Assembly: GCA_001822215.1 (NCBI GenBank)
Contig: MHQD01000032.1
Location: forward strand, 1-34,067
Origin: Candidatus Sungbacteria bacterium RIFCSPHIGHO2_01_FULL_50_25
GTDB lineage: Bacteria; Patescibacteriota; Minisyncoccia; Sungbacterales; HO2-52-23
Length of the DNA stretch: 34,067 bases
Reading direction: 5' to 3'
The position numbers and the translations under genes are program-made. Below the pieces are notes generated by a model. The model was not told where the DNA came from and ran no database searches. It saw only the letters and a list, made by a program, of their open reading frames with translations. This document shows, piece by piece, positions 7,542 through 14,489 of the stretch. Each line of letters opens with the position of its first letter. Positions within the stretch are counted from its first letter, which is position 1.

Positions 7542-8171
7542 ATGCTCTATCCGAGGCCCGTACAAGACCTTATTGACCTTTTTGCGAAATTTCCCGGCAT
7601 CGGCCCGCGGCAAGCGGCTCGGTTTGCTTTTTTTTTGTTGCGGGACGCAACGTCTCTCGTACCACTTTTAAAATCTTCTTTGGATGACATAGAGAAAAGC
7701 GTCGCGTTTTGCAAAGAATGTTTCCGAGCAACGGAAAAAAATGGTACGCCATTACTCTGCGCATTTTGCCGCGACTCGAAGCGAAATGCATCGCTTATCG
7801 CAGTTGTCGAAAAAGAATCTGATATGCAAAATATCGAGAAAACCGGCGCATTTCGCGGCAGATATCATATCCTCGGCGGCACGATTTCTACGCTTGACCC
7901 TGAATCCCCAAAACGACTCCATTTACGCGAGCTCCACGCCCGCGTCTCGAAAGCGCTCAAAGACATGCCGGAGACTGAAGTCATTCTTGCAACCGCCGCG
8001 ACCTCCGAAGGAGACATGACCGCGCTCTATATCGAGCGTGTCCTCTCGCCTCTCAAAAACGGCAACCCGAAACTCAAACTGACGCGCCTTGGCCGCGGGC
8101 TTTCCGCCGGGTCAGAGCTCGAATACGCGGACGATCAAACGCTTCGAAATGCCCTGAAAAACCGGGGGTAA
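7542..8171 (+). CDS. recR: Recombination protein RecR
   Basis: Recombination mediator that acts with RecO (or RecF) to load RecA on gapped DNA; 209 residues, near the usual 200. It has a helix-hairpin-helix with FPGIGPRQAARFAF (17-30), a four-cysteine zinc finger (Cys57, 60, 73, 76) and a Toprim domain starting IAVVEKESD (Glu90). It lies 8 bp after dnaB. A bidirectional hairpin terminator shared with rplU lies immediately downstream. Confidence 0.95.
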   Translation: MLYPRPVQDLIDLFAKFPGIGPRQAARFAFFLLRDATSLVPLLKSSLDDIEKSVAFCKECFRATEKNGTPLLCAFCRDSKRNASLIAVVEKESDMQNIEKTGAFRGRYHILGGTISTLDPESPKRLHLRELHARVSKALKDMPETEVILATAATSEGDMTALYIERVLSPLKNGNPKLKLTRLGRGLSAGSELEYADDQTLRNALKNRG

Positions 8172-8205
8172 CAAAAAACCCTGGCGATACCATGGGGTTA
8201 TTTTG
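8172..8205. terminator. Bidirectional terminator between recR and rplU
   Basis: AACCC-TGG (8177-8184) pairs with CCA and GGGTT (8190-8192, 8195-8199) around a 5-nt loop with one bulge. T-runs flank both sides (TTTTTTG on minus, ATTTTGTG on plus). It overlaps the rplU stop codon. Confidence 0.6.
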
Positions 8206-8515
8206 TGTTTATTCCGGTTATTTCAACTTCAGTATAATGCTGACGATGACCTTTTTTCTTTCGCCACCGCGCTTTTGGACGATATTTAAACACGATGACT
8301 TTTCGTGCGCGCGCATGCAAAAGTACTTTGGCGTGTATGGATGCTCCAGGAATCGTTGGAGTCCCGATTATGATATTATCACCGTCATCAACCGAGAGAA
8401 GAACCTCGGTACACACAAAATTCCCGCCCTCGGCGGCATCGATTTTCTCGATCTTCAATTTTTTGCCCGGGCTCACAATATACTGTTTTCCGCCGGTTCT
8501 GATAACAGCCCACAT
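8198..8515 (-). CDS. rplU: 50S ribosomal protein L21
   Basis: The protein has 105 residues, standard for L21, a 23S rRNA-binding protein of the large subunit. The N-terminus WAVIRTGGKQYIVSPGKKLKIEKI and the basic C-terminal FKYRPKARWRKKKGHRQ...TEVEITGI are diagnostic. The usual partner rpmA (L27) is not adjacent. The promoter lies 8 bp before the ATG, so the mRNA is probably leaderless. It converges with recR. Confidence 0.96.
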   Translation of the reverse strand: MWAVIRTGGKQYIVSPGKKLKIEKIDAAEGGNFVCTEVLLSVDDGDNIIIGTPTIPGASIHAKVLLHARARKVIVFKYRPKARWRKKKGHRQHYTEVEITGINTK

Positions 8516-8523
8516 ACTGTTAT

Positions 8524-8552
8524 AGGATAAAAAATAAAACGCTTTTTGTCAA
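8524..8552 (-). promoter_or_regulatory. Promoter of rplU (leaderless)
   Basis: On the minus strand TTGACA (8552-8547), a 17-bp spacer and TATCCT (8529-8524), followed after 8 nt by ATG 8515. This gives a consensus -35 with a transcript expected to start at or beside the start codon. Confidence 0.7.
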
Positions 8553-8580
8553 CAAAATACGGCCCATGAGCCGTTTTGGT

Positions 8581-9339
8581 TTAGACAGGTACGTGCGCGG
8601 ATGCGGGATCAGAAAGCTTTTCGAGCCGGCTCCTGTTAGCGCGAAGGAGCAGGAGCGCCCGCTCGAGTACTGCGCTGACTTCATCAAATTTCGGCATTTC
8701 GCTTCTTACCCGAGATAAAAGATCATTAATTTGATTTCTGATTTCCCAGAGATTCGGACTCTTTTGGAACAACTCGCGGCGAAGAGTCGCCGCGTCATCG
8801 CGCGCCACGATCTTCGCGTTGATTTCAATGTGCAATATCTCCTCAAGCTCGCGAATCTTTTTATCCCGCACTTCGAGTGAATATCGATCGTAATCCGACG
8901 TGCGCTTCCGAAGGAGATACAACACCACGATTCCAACAAAGATGATAACCGCGGCAACAGTTTTCATTATCATATCCACATACCCCCATGCGATTTCCTT
9001 CTCCTCCGAAAGGAGTTTTACCGTTGTCTCAAGAGACCGAATCGTCATTACGCCGGATATAATATCGAGTCGAAGGTCGTTCGAAGTGTGCGTGTGGCGG
9101 GCCTCGACGGCCTTGAGCCGGGACGTGAGGATTGAAGCATCGCTCCGAGCGAGCGCAAGATCGCGCTTTGCACTCGCGTTCTTCGCTTCAAGCGCGCGAA
9201 CGTAGTCAAAACACGTACGGGCGTCATAGTACTCGCCATCCGGATCGCACGGATTTTGCTGGGCCTCGGCAACCGATGGAAAGAACCCGAGCGCGAAGGA
9301 AACGATGACACTTGCGAAAACTCCACCGAAGAATCGCAT
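8581..9339 (-). CDS. Predicted secreted/membrane coiled-coil protein, function unknown
   Basis: I do not recognise this 252-residue protein. It has a clear signal peptide (1-26, cleavage after AEA). A short region with two cysteines (31 and 43) follows, then a helical stretch rich in Ala, Arg, Glu and Lys (48-115) likely to form a coiled coil. A single membrane segment lies at about 125-143 (VIIFVGIVVLYLL), followed by a second long charged helical region (146-245). Cysteine pairing outside the membrane is plausible. Unlike most genes here it has a strong Shine-Dalgarno sequence (AAGGAGG, 5 nt from ATG) and a plausible promoter, TTGATT-17-TAGTTT. It lies 65 bp downstream of rmuC on the same strand. 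Confidence 0.75.
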   Translation of the reverse strand: MRFFGGVFASVIVSFALGFFPSVAEAQQNPCDPDGEYYDARTCFDYVRALEAKNASAKRDLALARSDASILTSRLKAVEARHTHTSNDLRLDIISGVMTIRSLETTVKLLSEEKEIAWGYVDMIMKTVAAVIIFVGIVVLYLLRKRTSDYDRYSLEVRDKKIRELEEILHIEINAKIVARDDAATLRRELFQKSPNLWEIRNQINDLLSRVRSEMPKFDEVSAVLERALLLLRANRSRLEKLSDPASAHVPV

Positions 9340-9404
9340 ACGTCCTCCTTCGTATATGTCGGAATCAAACTAGCACAATTCTCGAAATAAATCAATGCCG
9401 AATG

Positions 9405-10496
9405 CTATTCGATTTCTTTGGGGCCTGAAACCGTATTCGCCTCGATCCCGATTTTTTCTCCGGTTATTCTCAAAAAATCCTTGTCTATTTTCCCGAACTC
9501 CTTATACGCGTGATTATACATGCTTACCGTCGTGCCAAGATTTTTCCCCAGCTTATCAAAATATATGTTATACCCGTCCAAGTGTTTCTTTAGATTCTCA
9601 ACCTGCCCGATAATCTCGCGCGCTTGCTCGGAAATTTTTTGATTTTTGAGCCCCTGGAGAACAGTCTGAAGATACGCAAGAAACGAAGTGGGAGAAACGA
9701 CGATAACCCGTTTTTGCCCCGCGTAATGAATCAAATTGCGAGTGTCGTCTCCGATCGCGCCCACTTTATTGATAAGCAAATCATAGTATACGGCTTCAGA
9801 CGGAATGAACATGAAGGCAAAATCCATGGTGTCTTCCTCCGGCTTTACATATTTTGACGTTTCATCAATCCGATTTTTTAAGTCCTGAACAAATGCGCTT
9901 TCGTAGCGCTTTCGCTCGAGCGCGTCTTTTGCTTCGAGAATCCTGTTATAATTTTCCAAGCTGAATTTTGAATCAATCGGAATAATCCGCTTGTCGACGA
10001 AAACAACCGCGTCGACAATCACGTTATTCGAAAACGGATACTGCATTTTGTAGGAACCCGGCGGAAGCACATTTTTGAGCACGGTCTCAAGATAATATTC
10101 GCCCAATATCCCTCTTTGTTTCGGATTTTTCAAAATATCCTGGAGGCTCTGCAATTGGCTCGAGAAATTTACCACCTGCCTGTTTGTTTCGTCGAGTTTT
10201 GTTAATTTCTCCGTAACCTCACTGATAAGGCGGGCTGATTGTCCTGAAATTCCCTGAATCAAATCGGCTGTTTTACCCAATTGTTCCTGGTTTGAACGGT
10301 GCGTCTCGCTTAGCTTTATATCTATCAAATGCCTCAATTCACGATTCTGCTCTGAAAGATGGCTAAGACGCTCCATAAGCGCGCCTTCCTTCTGTGACTC
10401 CTCCGTGTCCCCTTTTCCCCCGCGAGAAAGATACCAAAAGATCCCTCCGAAACCGAGTACTAAAACCGCTAATATAAGCCAAAATTGGACGTCCAT
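9405..10496 (-). CDS. rmuC: RmuC-family DNA recombination protein
   Basis: RmuC limits recombination between short inverted repeats in E. coli and belongs to the restriction-endonuclease-like superfamily by fold. This 363-residue copy has an N-terminal membrane anchor (3-24) and a coiled coil (about 40-125). The conserved core includes GILGEYYLETVLKNVLP, IPIDSKFSLENYNRI and EEDTMDFAFMFIPSEAVYYDLL. No Shine-Dalgarno sequence is visible. Because the window carries a family of inverted-repeat elements, a factor affecting inverted-repeat stability is a notable neighbour, though no link is shown. Confidence 0.9.
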   Translation of the reverse strand: MDVQFWLILAVLVLGFGGIFWYLSRGGKGDTEESQKEGALMERLSHLSEQNRELRHLIDIKLSETHRSNQEQLGKTADLIQGISGQSARLISEVTEKLTKLDETNRQVVNFSSQLQSLQDILKNPKQRGILGEYYLETVLKNVLPPGSYKMQYPFSNNVIVDAVVFVDKRIIPIDSKFSLENYNRILEAKDALERKRYESAFVQDLKNRIDETSKYVKPEEDTMDFAFMFIPSEAVYYDLLINKVGAIGDDTRNLIHYAGQKRVIVVSPTSFLAYLQTVLQGLKNQKISEQAREIIGQVENLKKHLDGYNIYFDKLGKNLGTTVSMYNHAYKEFGKIDKDFLRITGEKIGIEANTVSGPKEIE

Positions 10497-10521
10497 AAAG
10501 AGTTTTTTACGCTTTTTTACC

Positions 10522-10550
10522 TTGACTTTTTTGCCTCCCGGATGTATACT
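10522..10550 (+). promoter_or_regulatory. Strong sigma-70-type promoter directly before a hairpin terminator
   Basis: TTGACT (10522-10527), a 17-bp spacer and TATACT (10545-10550), identical in both boxes and spacing to the rpoB promoter. Transcription would start near 10557, 2 nt before the terminator stem. Confidence 0.65.
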
Positions 10551-10558
10551 TGGATAAG

Positions 10559-10588
10559 ATCACGGGTTAATGTGCCGTGATTTTTTGT
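10559..10588 (+). terminator. Intrinsic terminator a few nt after the promoter
   Basis: ATCACGG (10559-10565) pairs with CCGTGAT (10575-10581) around a 9-nt loop, followed by TTTTTTG. No plus-strand gene precedes it, so it would end a transcript of only about 30 nt or act as an attenuator for the lysozyme-like gene. Confidence 0.6.
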
Positions 10589-10593
10589 TTTCC

Positions 10594-10703
10594 GGGGTTT
10601 TATGGAATTCGATGGTTCGACCCTAATCCCCTGGCAAGCTCAAAAAAGCGACGTGTATAAAATCTGAGCTAATGTGAGGATTGCCAGAAAGCCCCAGCCG
10701 GGG
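10594..10703 (+). other. Candidate structured leader RNA upstream of the lysozyme-like gene
   Basis: Nested complementary blocks can be drawn. TGGCAA-GCTCA (10632-10642) pairs with TGAGC (10665-10669) and TTGCCA (10681-10686). CCCC at 10628-10631 can pair with GGGG at 10594-10597 or at 10700-10703, and the latter can also close a local hairpin with CCCC 10692-10695. These alternatives are mutually exclusive. A 21-codon ORF (ATG 10602 to TGA 10667) with a GGGG just upstream lies within. I could not match it to a known riboswitch class. Confidence 0.3.
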
Positions 10704-10828
10704 AGTACTCGCAAACCTCTTATTATATTAGCGCATATCTTTCAGTAATAATACTTACGGTTGCACTCTTTGTCCCGCAAGAGGCGAAAGAAGCGGAAAA
10801 CTCCCCTTTCCACGCCTATATTCATCCG

Positions 10829-11167
10829 GTGCCCCACACCCTCCCGCTGGAGGAGCGAAAGGCAATGGATGTAAAAGAATTCGCGGAACGCACCGCGCGC
10901 GAGGCTGGCCTTCGGCCGGACCTTATTCAAAATCTTATCCGATGCGAGTCCGAATGGAAATTGGATGCAAAAGGCGACAACGGCGCCTCATACGGCATTC
11001 TTCAATTCAAGGCGCCGACATTTGCGCTTTTTTCAAAAAAGTACGGTCTTGAAGATCTTGAGATAGAAAACCCCTATCACCAGATCGAGCTTGCGTCGCT
11101 CATGATCCGAGACGGCTATATCATACACTGGAAAAACTGCGGCAAGAAACTCGGACTCATAAAATAA
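10829..11167 (+). CDS. Lysozyme-like / lytic transglycosylase fold protein
   Basis: The protein resembles small SLT/lysozyme-superfamily proteins. LIRCESEWKLDA has the likely catalytic Glu in CESEW, followed by GDNGASYGILQFKAPTF, then YHQIELASLMI and W-NCGKKLG at the C-terminus. The expected role is peptidoglycan cleavage outside the membrane. The canonical start is GTG 10829 (112 residues), but the frame is open back to TAA 10670. The stretch from 10727 encodes a good signal peptide (ISAYLSVIILTVALFVPQEAKA-like). The only plausible initiator there is ATT 10727, because no ATG, GTG or TTG exists in frame. The secreted form would have about 146 residues. A 15-bp perfect hairpin follows the gene. 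Confidence 0.75.
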   Translation: MPHTLPLEERKAMDVKEFAERTAREAGLRPDLIQNLIRCESEWKLDAKGDNGASYGILQFKAPTFALFSKKYGLEDLEIENPYHQIELASLMIRDGYIIHWKNCGKKLGLIK

Positions 11168-11172
11168 CAACC

Positions 11173-11213
11173 AATCGAAAAGCTCCTACGGACTACCGAG
11201 GAGCTTTTCGATT
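11173..11213. terminator. Convergent hairpin terminator, 15-bp perfect stem
   Basis: AATCGAAAAGCTCCT (11173-11187) is exactly complementary to AGGAGCTTTTCGATT (11199-11213) with an 11-nt loop. Its right arm lies in the last codons of the phosphohexomutase on the other strand, so the terminator structure is built partly from coding sequence. Confidence 0.6.
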
Positions 11214-12556
11214 TCCGCTCGTTTCTCGCGAAGAAGCTCCTCGGTATCGGCTTCGATTACAAGCCGCACAACAGGCTCTGTATTCGACGCTCGGATATTA
11301 AACCACCAATCGGGAAATTCGATTGTGACGCCGTCAATCTCGCCCACTCGGACGTTTGGCGCGCGGCGATATCGATTCCGGGCGTCCGCAAGCGCTCGCG
11401 CTTTGTCGCGAACCGTAACATTCAATTCGCCGGTCGATGCAAACTGAATGTCCGGCTCAACAATTTTTGAAACAGGCAAGGGCGACCCCGAAACATATTC
11501 TGCAAATGCAAGGAACGCAAAAATCCCGGAGTCGTCATACGAAAAATCCTTGAAAAAGTAATGGCCCGAGCGCTCCACGCTTATGGGCGACGCGAATTTC
11601 CTCATAGCCGTCTGAAGAAACACGTATCCGCGCCGCGAAAGCTCCACCCGCCCGCCGTGTTCCTCGATCGCGCGGCGCACGGCGCGCGACGTATCAACGG
11701 GGAGGACGATGACCGCTTTTCTCTTCTTCTCGAGCGCCTTGAGCGCGATGGGAAGAAACACGAACTGCGAATCGAGCAGATTCGCTTTTTCATCAAAAAA
11801 CATGACCCGATCGCCGTCCCCGTCAAATGCAACTCCAAAATTGTATTTTCCCCGCCCGAGCTCCGCTTTTATCCATTTTTGGGATTCGGGAAGAAGCGGA
11901 TTCGGCGGATGTTTTTTAAACGAGCCATCGGGCTCAAAAAAAAGCGGAGTGTATTCGATGTTCGGAAAAAGAGAAAGAATCTGCGGAAGAAAAAGCGCGG
12001 TACTCCCCCCTCCGGCGTCGATCGCGACCCGAATGCGCCGCTTTATGGAAATATGTTTTGAAAAAAATGAAATATATTTTTCCCGGTAACTATTGTTGAA
12101 CTCTATGTTCCCGAGCATTTTTGCGCGCCGCGTCTTGCCGCGAGACGCGATTGCGCGTATCTTCTCAAGTCCGGTGCCAAGAAAGATTGACTCCCCCGAC
12201 CGCCCGCGGATTTTCAGCCCGTTATACTCTCGGGGGTTATGCGATGCCGTGACCATAATTCCGCCGTCCGCTTTTCTCTGATGCATGAGAAAGCAAAAAA
12301 ACGGACTTGTCCCCACTCCGGCGTCAATCACATCGCTTCCCTGAACGATAATCCCGCGCACAAGCGCATCGCGAAGGGACTCCGACGAAATACGAACGTC
12401 GCGGCATACAAAAAACCTTCCTCTCTTTTTGTGAAGTTTTTTCGTTATATACTCCGCGGTAGCGTATCCGATCCTTTCGACAGCATCCTCATCGAGTTCG
12501 CTTGGATATTTGCCGCGGATATCGTATGCTTTGAAAATGTCTGGATTGATATTCAG
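11186..12556 (-). CDS. Phosphomannomutase/phosphoglucomutase with a non-canonical start
   Basis: Alpha-D-phosphohexomutase of 456 residues that interconverts hexose 1- and 6-phosphates for cell-surface sugar synthesis. Diagnostic loops are intact: the N-terminal FKAYDIRGKYP, the phosphoserine loop VTASHNPREYNGLKI, the metal-binding DGDGDRV, the sugar-binding ERSGHYFF and the phosphate-binding RASNTEPVVRLVIEA. The usual-looking start GTG 12361 would remove the first 65 residues, including AYDIRG. The frame continues upstream to CTG 12556 (LNINPDIFKAYDIRG), with an in-frame TAG at 12580-12578 and no ATG, GTG or TTG between. I therefore place the start at CTG, 12 nt after a -10-like TATAAC. A mutated ATG is an alternative. 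Confidence 0.85.
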   Translation of the reverse strand: MNINPDIFKAYDIRGKYPSELDEDAVERIGYATAEYITKKLHKKRGRFFVCRDVRISSESLRDALVRGIIVQGSDVIDAGVGTSPFFCFLMHQRKADGGIMVTASHNPREYNGLKIRGRSGESIFLGTGLEKIRAIASRGKTRRAKMLGNIEFNNSYREKYISFFSKHISIKRRIRVAIDAGGGSTALFLPQILSLFPNIEYTPLFFEPDGSFKKHPPNPLLPESQKWIKAELGRGKYNFGVAFDGDGDRVMFFDEKANLLDSQFVFLPIALKALEKKRKAVIVLPVDTSRAVRRAIEEHGGRVELSRRGYVFLQTAMRKFASPISVERSGHYFFKDFSYDDSGIFAFLAFAEYVSGSPLPVSKIVEPDIQFASTGELNVTVRDKARALADARNRYRRAPNVRVGEIDGVTIEFPDWWFNIRASNTEPVVRLVIEADTEELLREKRAEIEKLLGSP

Positions 12557-12605
12557 AACGTTAAAACCGTTATAATCGTTCTAAACGATTTGGGCGATTA
12601 GAACG
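12546..12605. promoter_or_regulatory. Divergent promoter region shared by phosphohexomutase and ychF
   Basis: GTTATAATC at 12569-12577 reads as TATAAT on the plus strand (12571-12576, with TTGATA at 12546-12551, 19-bp spacing) and as TATAAC on the minus strand (12574-12569). One segment can therefore serve as -10 for both genes. Just downstream on plus, CGTTCTAA (12577-12584) pairs with TTAGAACG (12598-12605). The same TTAGAA can instead pair with TTCTAA at 12616-12621, giving alternative hairpins in the ychF leader. Confidence 0.4.
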
Positions 12606-12631
12606 GCTAAAACAATTCTAACAGAAAAACT

Positions 12632-13801
12632 ATGTCACTCAAAATAGGTATCGTAGGCCTCCCGAACGTGGGTAAATCCACCCTGTTTCAGGCGCTCACG
12701 CGCCAATCGGTTGAAATCGCAAACTATCCGTTTGCGACAATCGACCCGAATATAGGCGTTGTACCCGTTCCCGACGAACGGCTCCTAAAGCTCGCCCAAA
12801 TGTCAAAATCCAGAAAAATCGTTCCGGCGGCAATTGAATTCGTTGATATTGCGGGCCTTGTCAAGGGCGCCTCAGTTGGCGCGGGACTCGGAAACAAATT
12901 TCTCACAAATATCCGGGAAGTCGACGCAATCGCCGAAGTAGTGCGCGTATTCGAGGATAACAATATCATTCACGTCTCCGGAAAGACAGATCCTATATCT
13001 GATATTGAAACAATTTCCTACGAGCTTGCGATGAAAGATCTGGAGACCGTTTTGAAGCGCCTCGAATCTGTGGAGCGCGACGTGCGCGCAGGAAAAAAAG
13101 AAGCTATCGCGGAAAAAGCCGTTCTCGAAGTGCTCCGAAGCGCTTTTGACACCGCAACACCTGCACGAAGCATCCGCCCACACGGAAAAAACGAAGCCGA
13201 GGAATTTGATGCTGTCGCGCACGCGCTCTCGCTCCTCACCGCAAAGCCGATTCTCTTTGTGCTGAATGCTTCGGAAAGTATGGTTCAAGAAAGTTGGAAA
13301 CCCGAAGGCGCTCTTTTGAAAGCGCTTTGCGGTGCCGAGTACGCCGTCATAAGCGCAAAAATCGAATCCGAGCTCGCCGAACTTCCAGACGAAGAACGAA
13401 AAGAATTTCTTTCGTCACTCGGACTTCGAGAAAGCGGACTTGCCCCGTTAGAGATCCGTTCCGCCGAAGGCGGAACGGCAGATACCAGAGGCATCTTATC
13501 TCTAACGGGGCTAGATCAACTGATACGCTTGAGCTACGAAACGCTCGCCCTCATGACTTTTTTTACCACAGGAGAGGACGAATCACGCGCGTGGACCATT
13601 CCAAAGGGATCAACCGCCCCGCGGGCGGGCCGCGCAATACACTCGGATTTTGAAGAAAAATTTATTCGGGCTGATATCATAGAATGGAATAAGCTCCTCA
13701 AGATCGGATCATGGACGCGCGCCCGCGAACTTGGAACACTCCGCACCGAAGGGAAAGAATATATTGTAAAAGACGGGGACGTAGTTGAATTTAAAATATA
13801 G
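12632..13801 (+). CDS. ychF: Redox-regulated ATPase/GTPase YchF (Obg family) with an in-frame palindromic insertion
   Basis: TRAFAC-class P-loop protein that binds ribosomes and prefers ATP. The G1 motif GLPNVGKST lies near the N-terminus, with NYPFATIDPN (switch I), DIAGLVKGAS (G3) and an NASE-type G4 motif. The C-terminal TGS domain contains FFTTGEDESRAWTIPKGSTAPRAGRAIHSDFEEKFIRAD...KDGDVVEFKI. It has 389 residues, about 25 more than E. coli YchF (363). The excess maps to residues 271-294, which are encoded by palindromic element C plus one copy of its flanking repeat. Without it the sequence would read ESGL-DQLIRLSYE, as in ordinary YchF. No Shine-Dalgarno sequence is visible. Confidence 0.96.
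   Translation: MSLKIGIVGLPNVGKSTLFQALTRQSVEIANYPFATIDPNIGVVPVPDERLLKLAQMSKSRKIVPAAIEFVDIAGLVKGASVGAGLGNKFLTNIREVDAIAEVVRVFEDNNIIHVSGKTDPISDIETISYELAMKDLETVLKRLESVERDVRAGKKEAIAEKAVLEVLRSAFDTATPARSIRPHGKNEAEEFDAVAHALSLLTAKPILFVLNASESMVQESWKPEGALLKALCGAEYAVISAKIESELAELPDEERKEFLSSLGLRESGLAPLEIRSAEGGTADTRGILSLTGLDQLIRLSYETLALMTFFTTGEDESRAWTIPKGSTAPRAGRAIHSDFEEKFIRADIIEWNKLLKIGSWTRARELGTLRTEGKEYIVKDGDVVEFKI
13443..13510. repeat. Palindromic element copy C, 68 bp, inserted in ychF
   Basis: CCCCGTTAGAGAT (13443-13455) and ATCTCTAACGGGG (13498-13510) are perfect 13-bp inverted repeats. Inside is a perfect 10-bp hairpin, CCGTTCCGCC/GGCGGAACGG with loop GAA (13456-13478). The flanks are CTTG (13439-13442) and CTAG (13511-13514), a 4-bp duplication with one change. 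Element plus duplication is 72 bp, so the ychF frame is kept and 24 residues are added. Confidence 0.85.
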
Positions 13802-13834
13802 CGGCATGACCCCGCAAGCGCACACCTTATAAAG

Positions 13835-13862
13835 AAAAAACGCCCAATTGACAAGGGCGCGT
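13835..13862 (-). terminator. Terminator of the DUF5317-like gene
   Basis: On the minus strand GCGCCC pairs with GGGCG around TTGTCAATT-like loop sequence and is followed by TTTTTT. It lies directly after the stop of the minus-strand membrane gene and faces ychF. Confidence 0.55.
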
Positions 13863-13866
13863 TGTA

Positions 13867-14391
13867 TTATCGATTTTGCCGTGCACGCGTCTCAGGAATC
13901 ATCAGCGCACAACCAAGCGCGAGCAGGACATCTCCCATGCTTATGATATTCCCGAATGGCCCTGGAATCCAATCCCCGAGAAAGTTGAAAGATGTCATAA
14001 AGGACATGAGCGTATAATCGGCGTTTTCAAGAAACACATCTTTGACAAAGACCGGCATCCGCATGCCATTCGTGAGCTTCGCAACAGTATTTGCAAACGC
14101 TCCGCACCAGAATATCAAGAGACTAATCCCCGCATTGTGCAAATTTCCAACCGCAAAGATGAGAAGCATGAAAACAGAAACCGCTTTCGTTACATAGATA
14201 TCATGTGGAATCCCAAAAACCGCAAGCACCGAGGATAAGAACGCGGAGAGAAAATAGAACAAAAAGAGCCACATCGGCATTGTTTTTTTTGAAAACCAGA
14301 GGTAGAGCGCCACCCCGAATGGTATGGAAAGAACGAATCGAAATGCGTACGACGAATGGAGAAACTCGGTAAGATGCCCGACAATCTCCAT
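13867..14391 (-). CDS. DUF5317-like multi-pass membrane protein
   Basis: This 174-residue protein has about five hydrophobic segments. FWCGAFANTVAKLTNGMRMPV and FNFLGDWIPGPFGNIISMGDVLL fit what I recall of the DUF5317 family, whose function is unknown. I chose ATG 14391 (MEIVGHLTEF) because AGGAG lies 5 nt upstream. The longer frame to 14487 would add 32 hydrophilic residues and reach into the promoter region of rpsF. It is divergent from rpsF. Confidence 0.7.
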   Translation of the reverse strand: MEIVGHLTEFLHSSYAFRFVLSIPFGVALYLWFSKKTMPMWLFLFYFLSAFLSSVLAVFGIPHDIYVTKAVSVFMLLIFAVGNLHNAGISLLIFWCGAFANTVAKLTNGMRMPVFVKDVFLENADYTLMSFMTSFNFLGDWIPGPFGNIISMGDVLLALGCALMIPETRARQNR

Positions 14392-14453
14392 GTGCTCTCC
14401 TTCTCGAGGATATTGCATTCTGTTGTAGCGTACCCGGATAATTGCGTCAACCC

Positions 14454-14481
14454 TTGCTTTTCCCCATAAAACTGATACACT
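14454..14481 (+). promoter_or_regulatory. Promoter of rpsF-ssb-rpsR (leaderless)
   Basis: TTGCTT (14454-14459), a 16-bp spacer and TACACT (14476-14481), followed after 8 nt by ATG 14490. No Shine-Dalgarno sequence is possible in so short a leader. Confidence 0.5.
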
Positions 14482-14489
14482 AATCAAAT

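Noticed and set aside
10594..10760. Possible tmRNA or SRP RNA, because GGAATTCGATGG and GCAAAC occur
   Set aside because: No tRNA-like 3' end, tag ORF ending in Ala-Ala, or SRP GGAA/GCAG core could be found in the right order.
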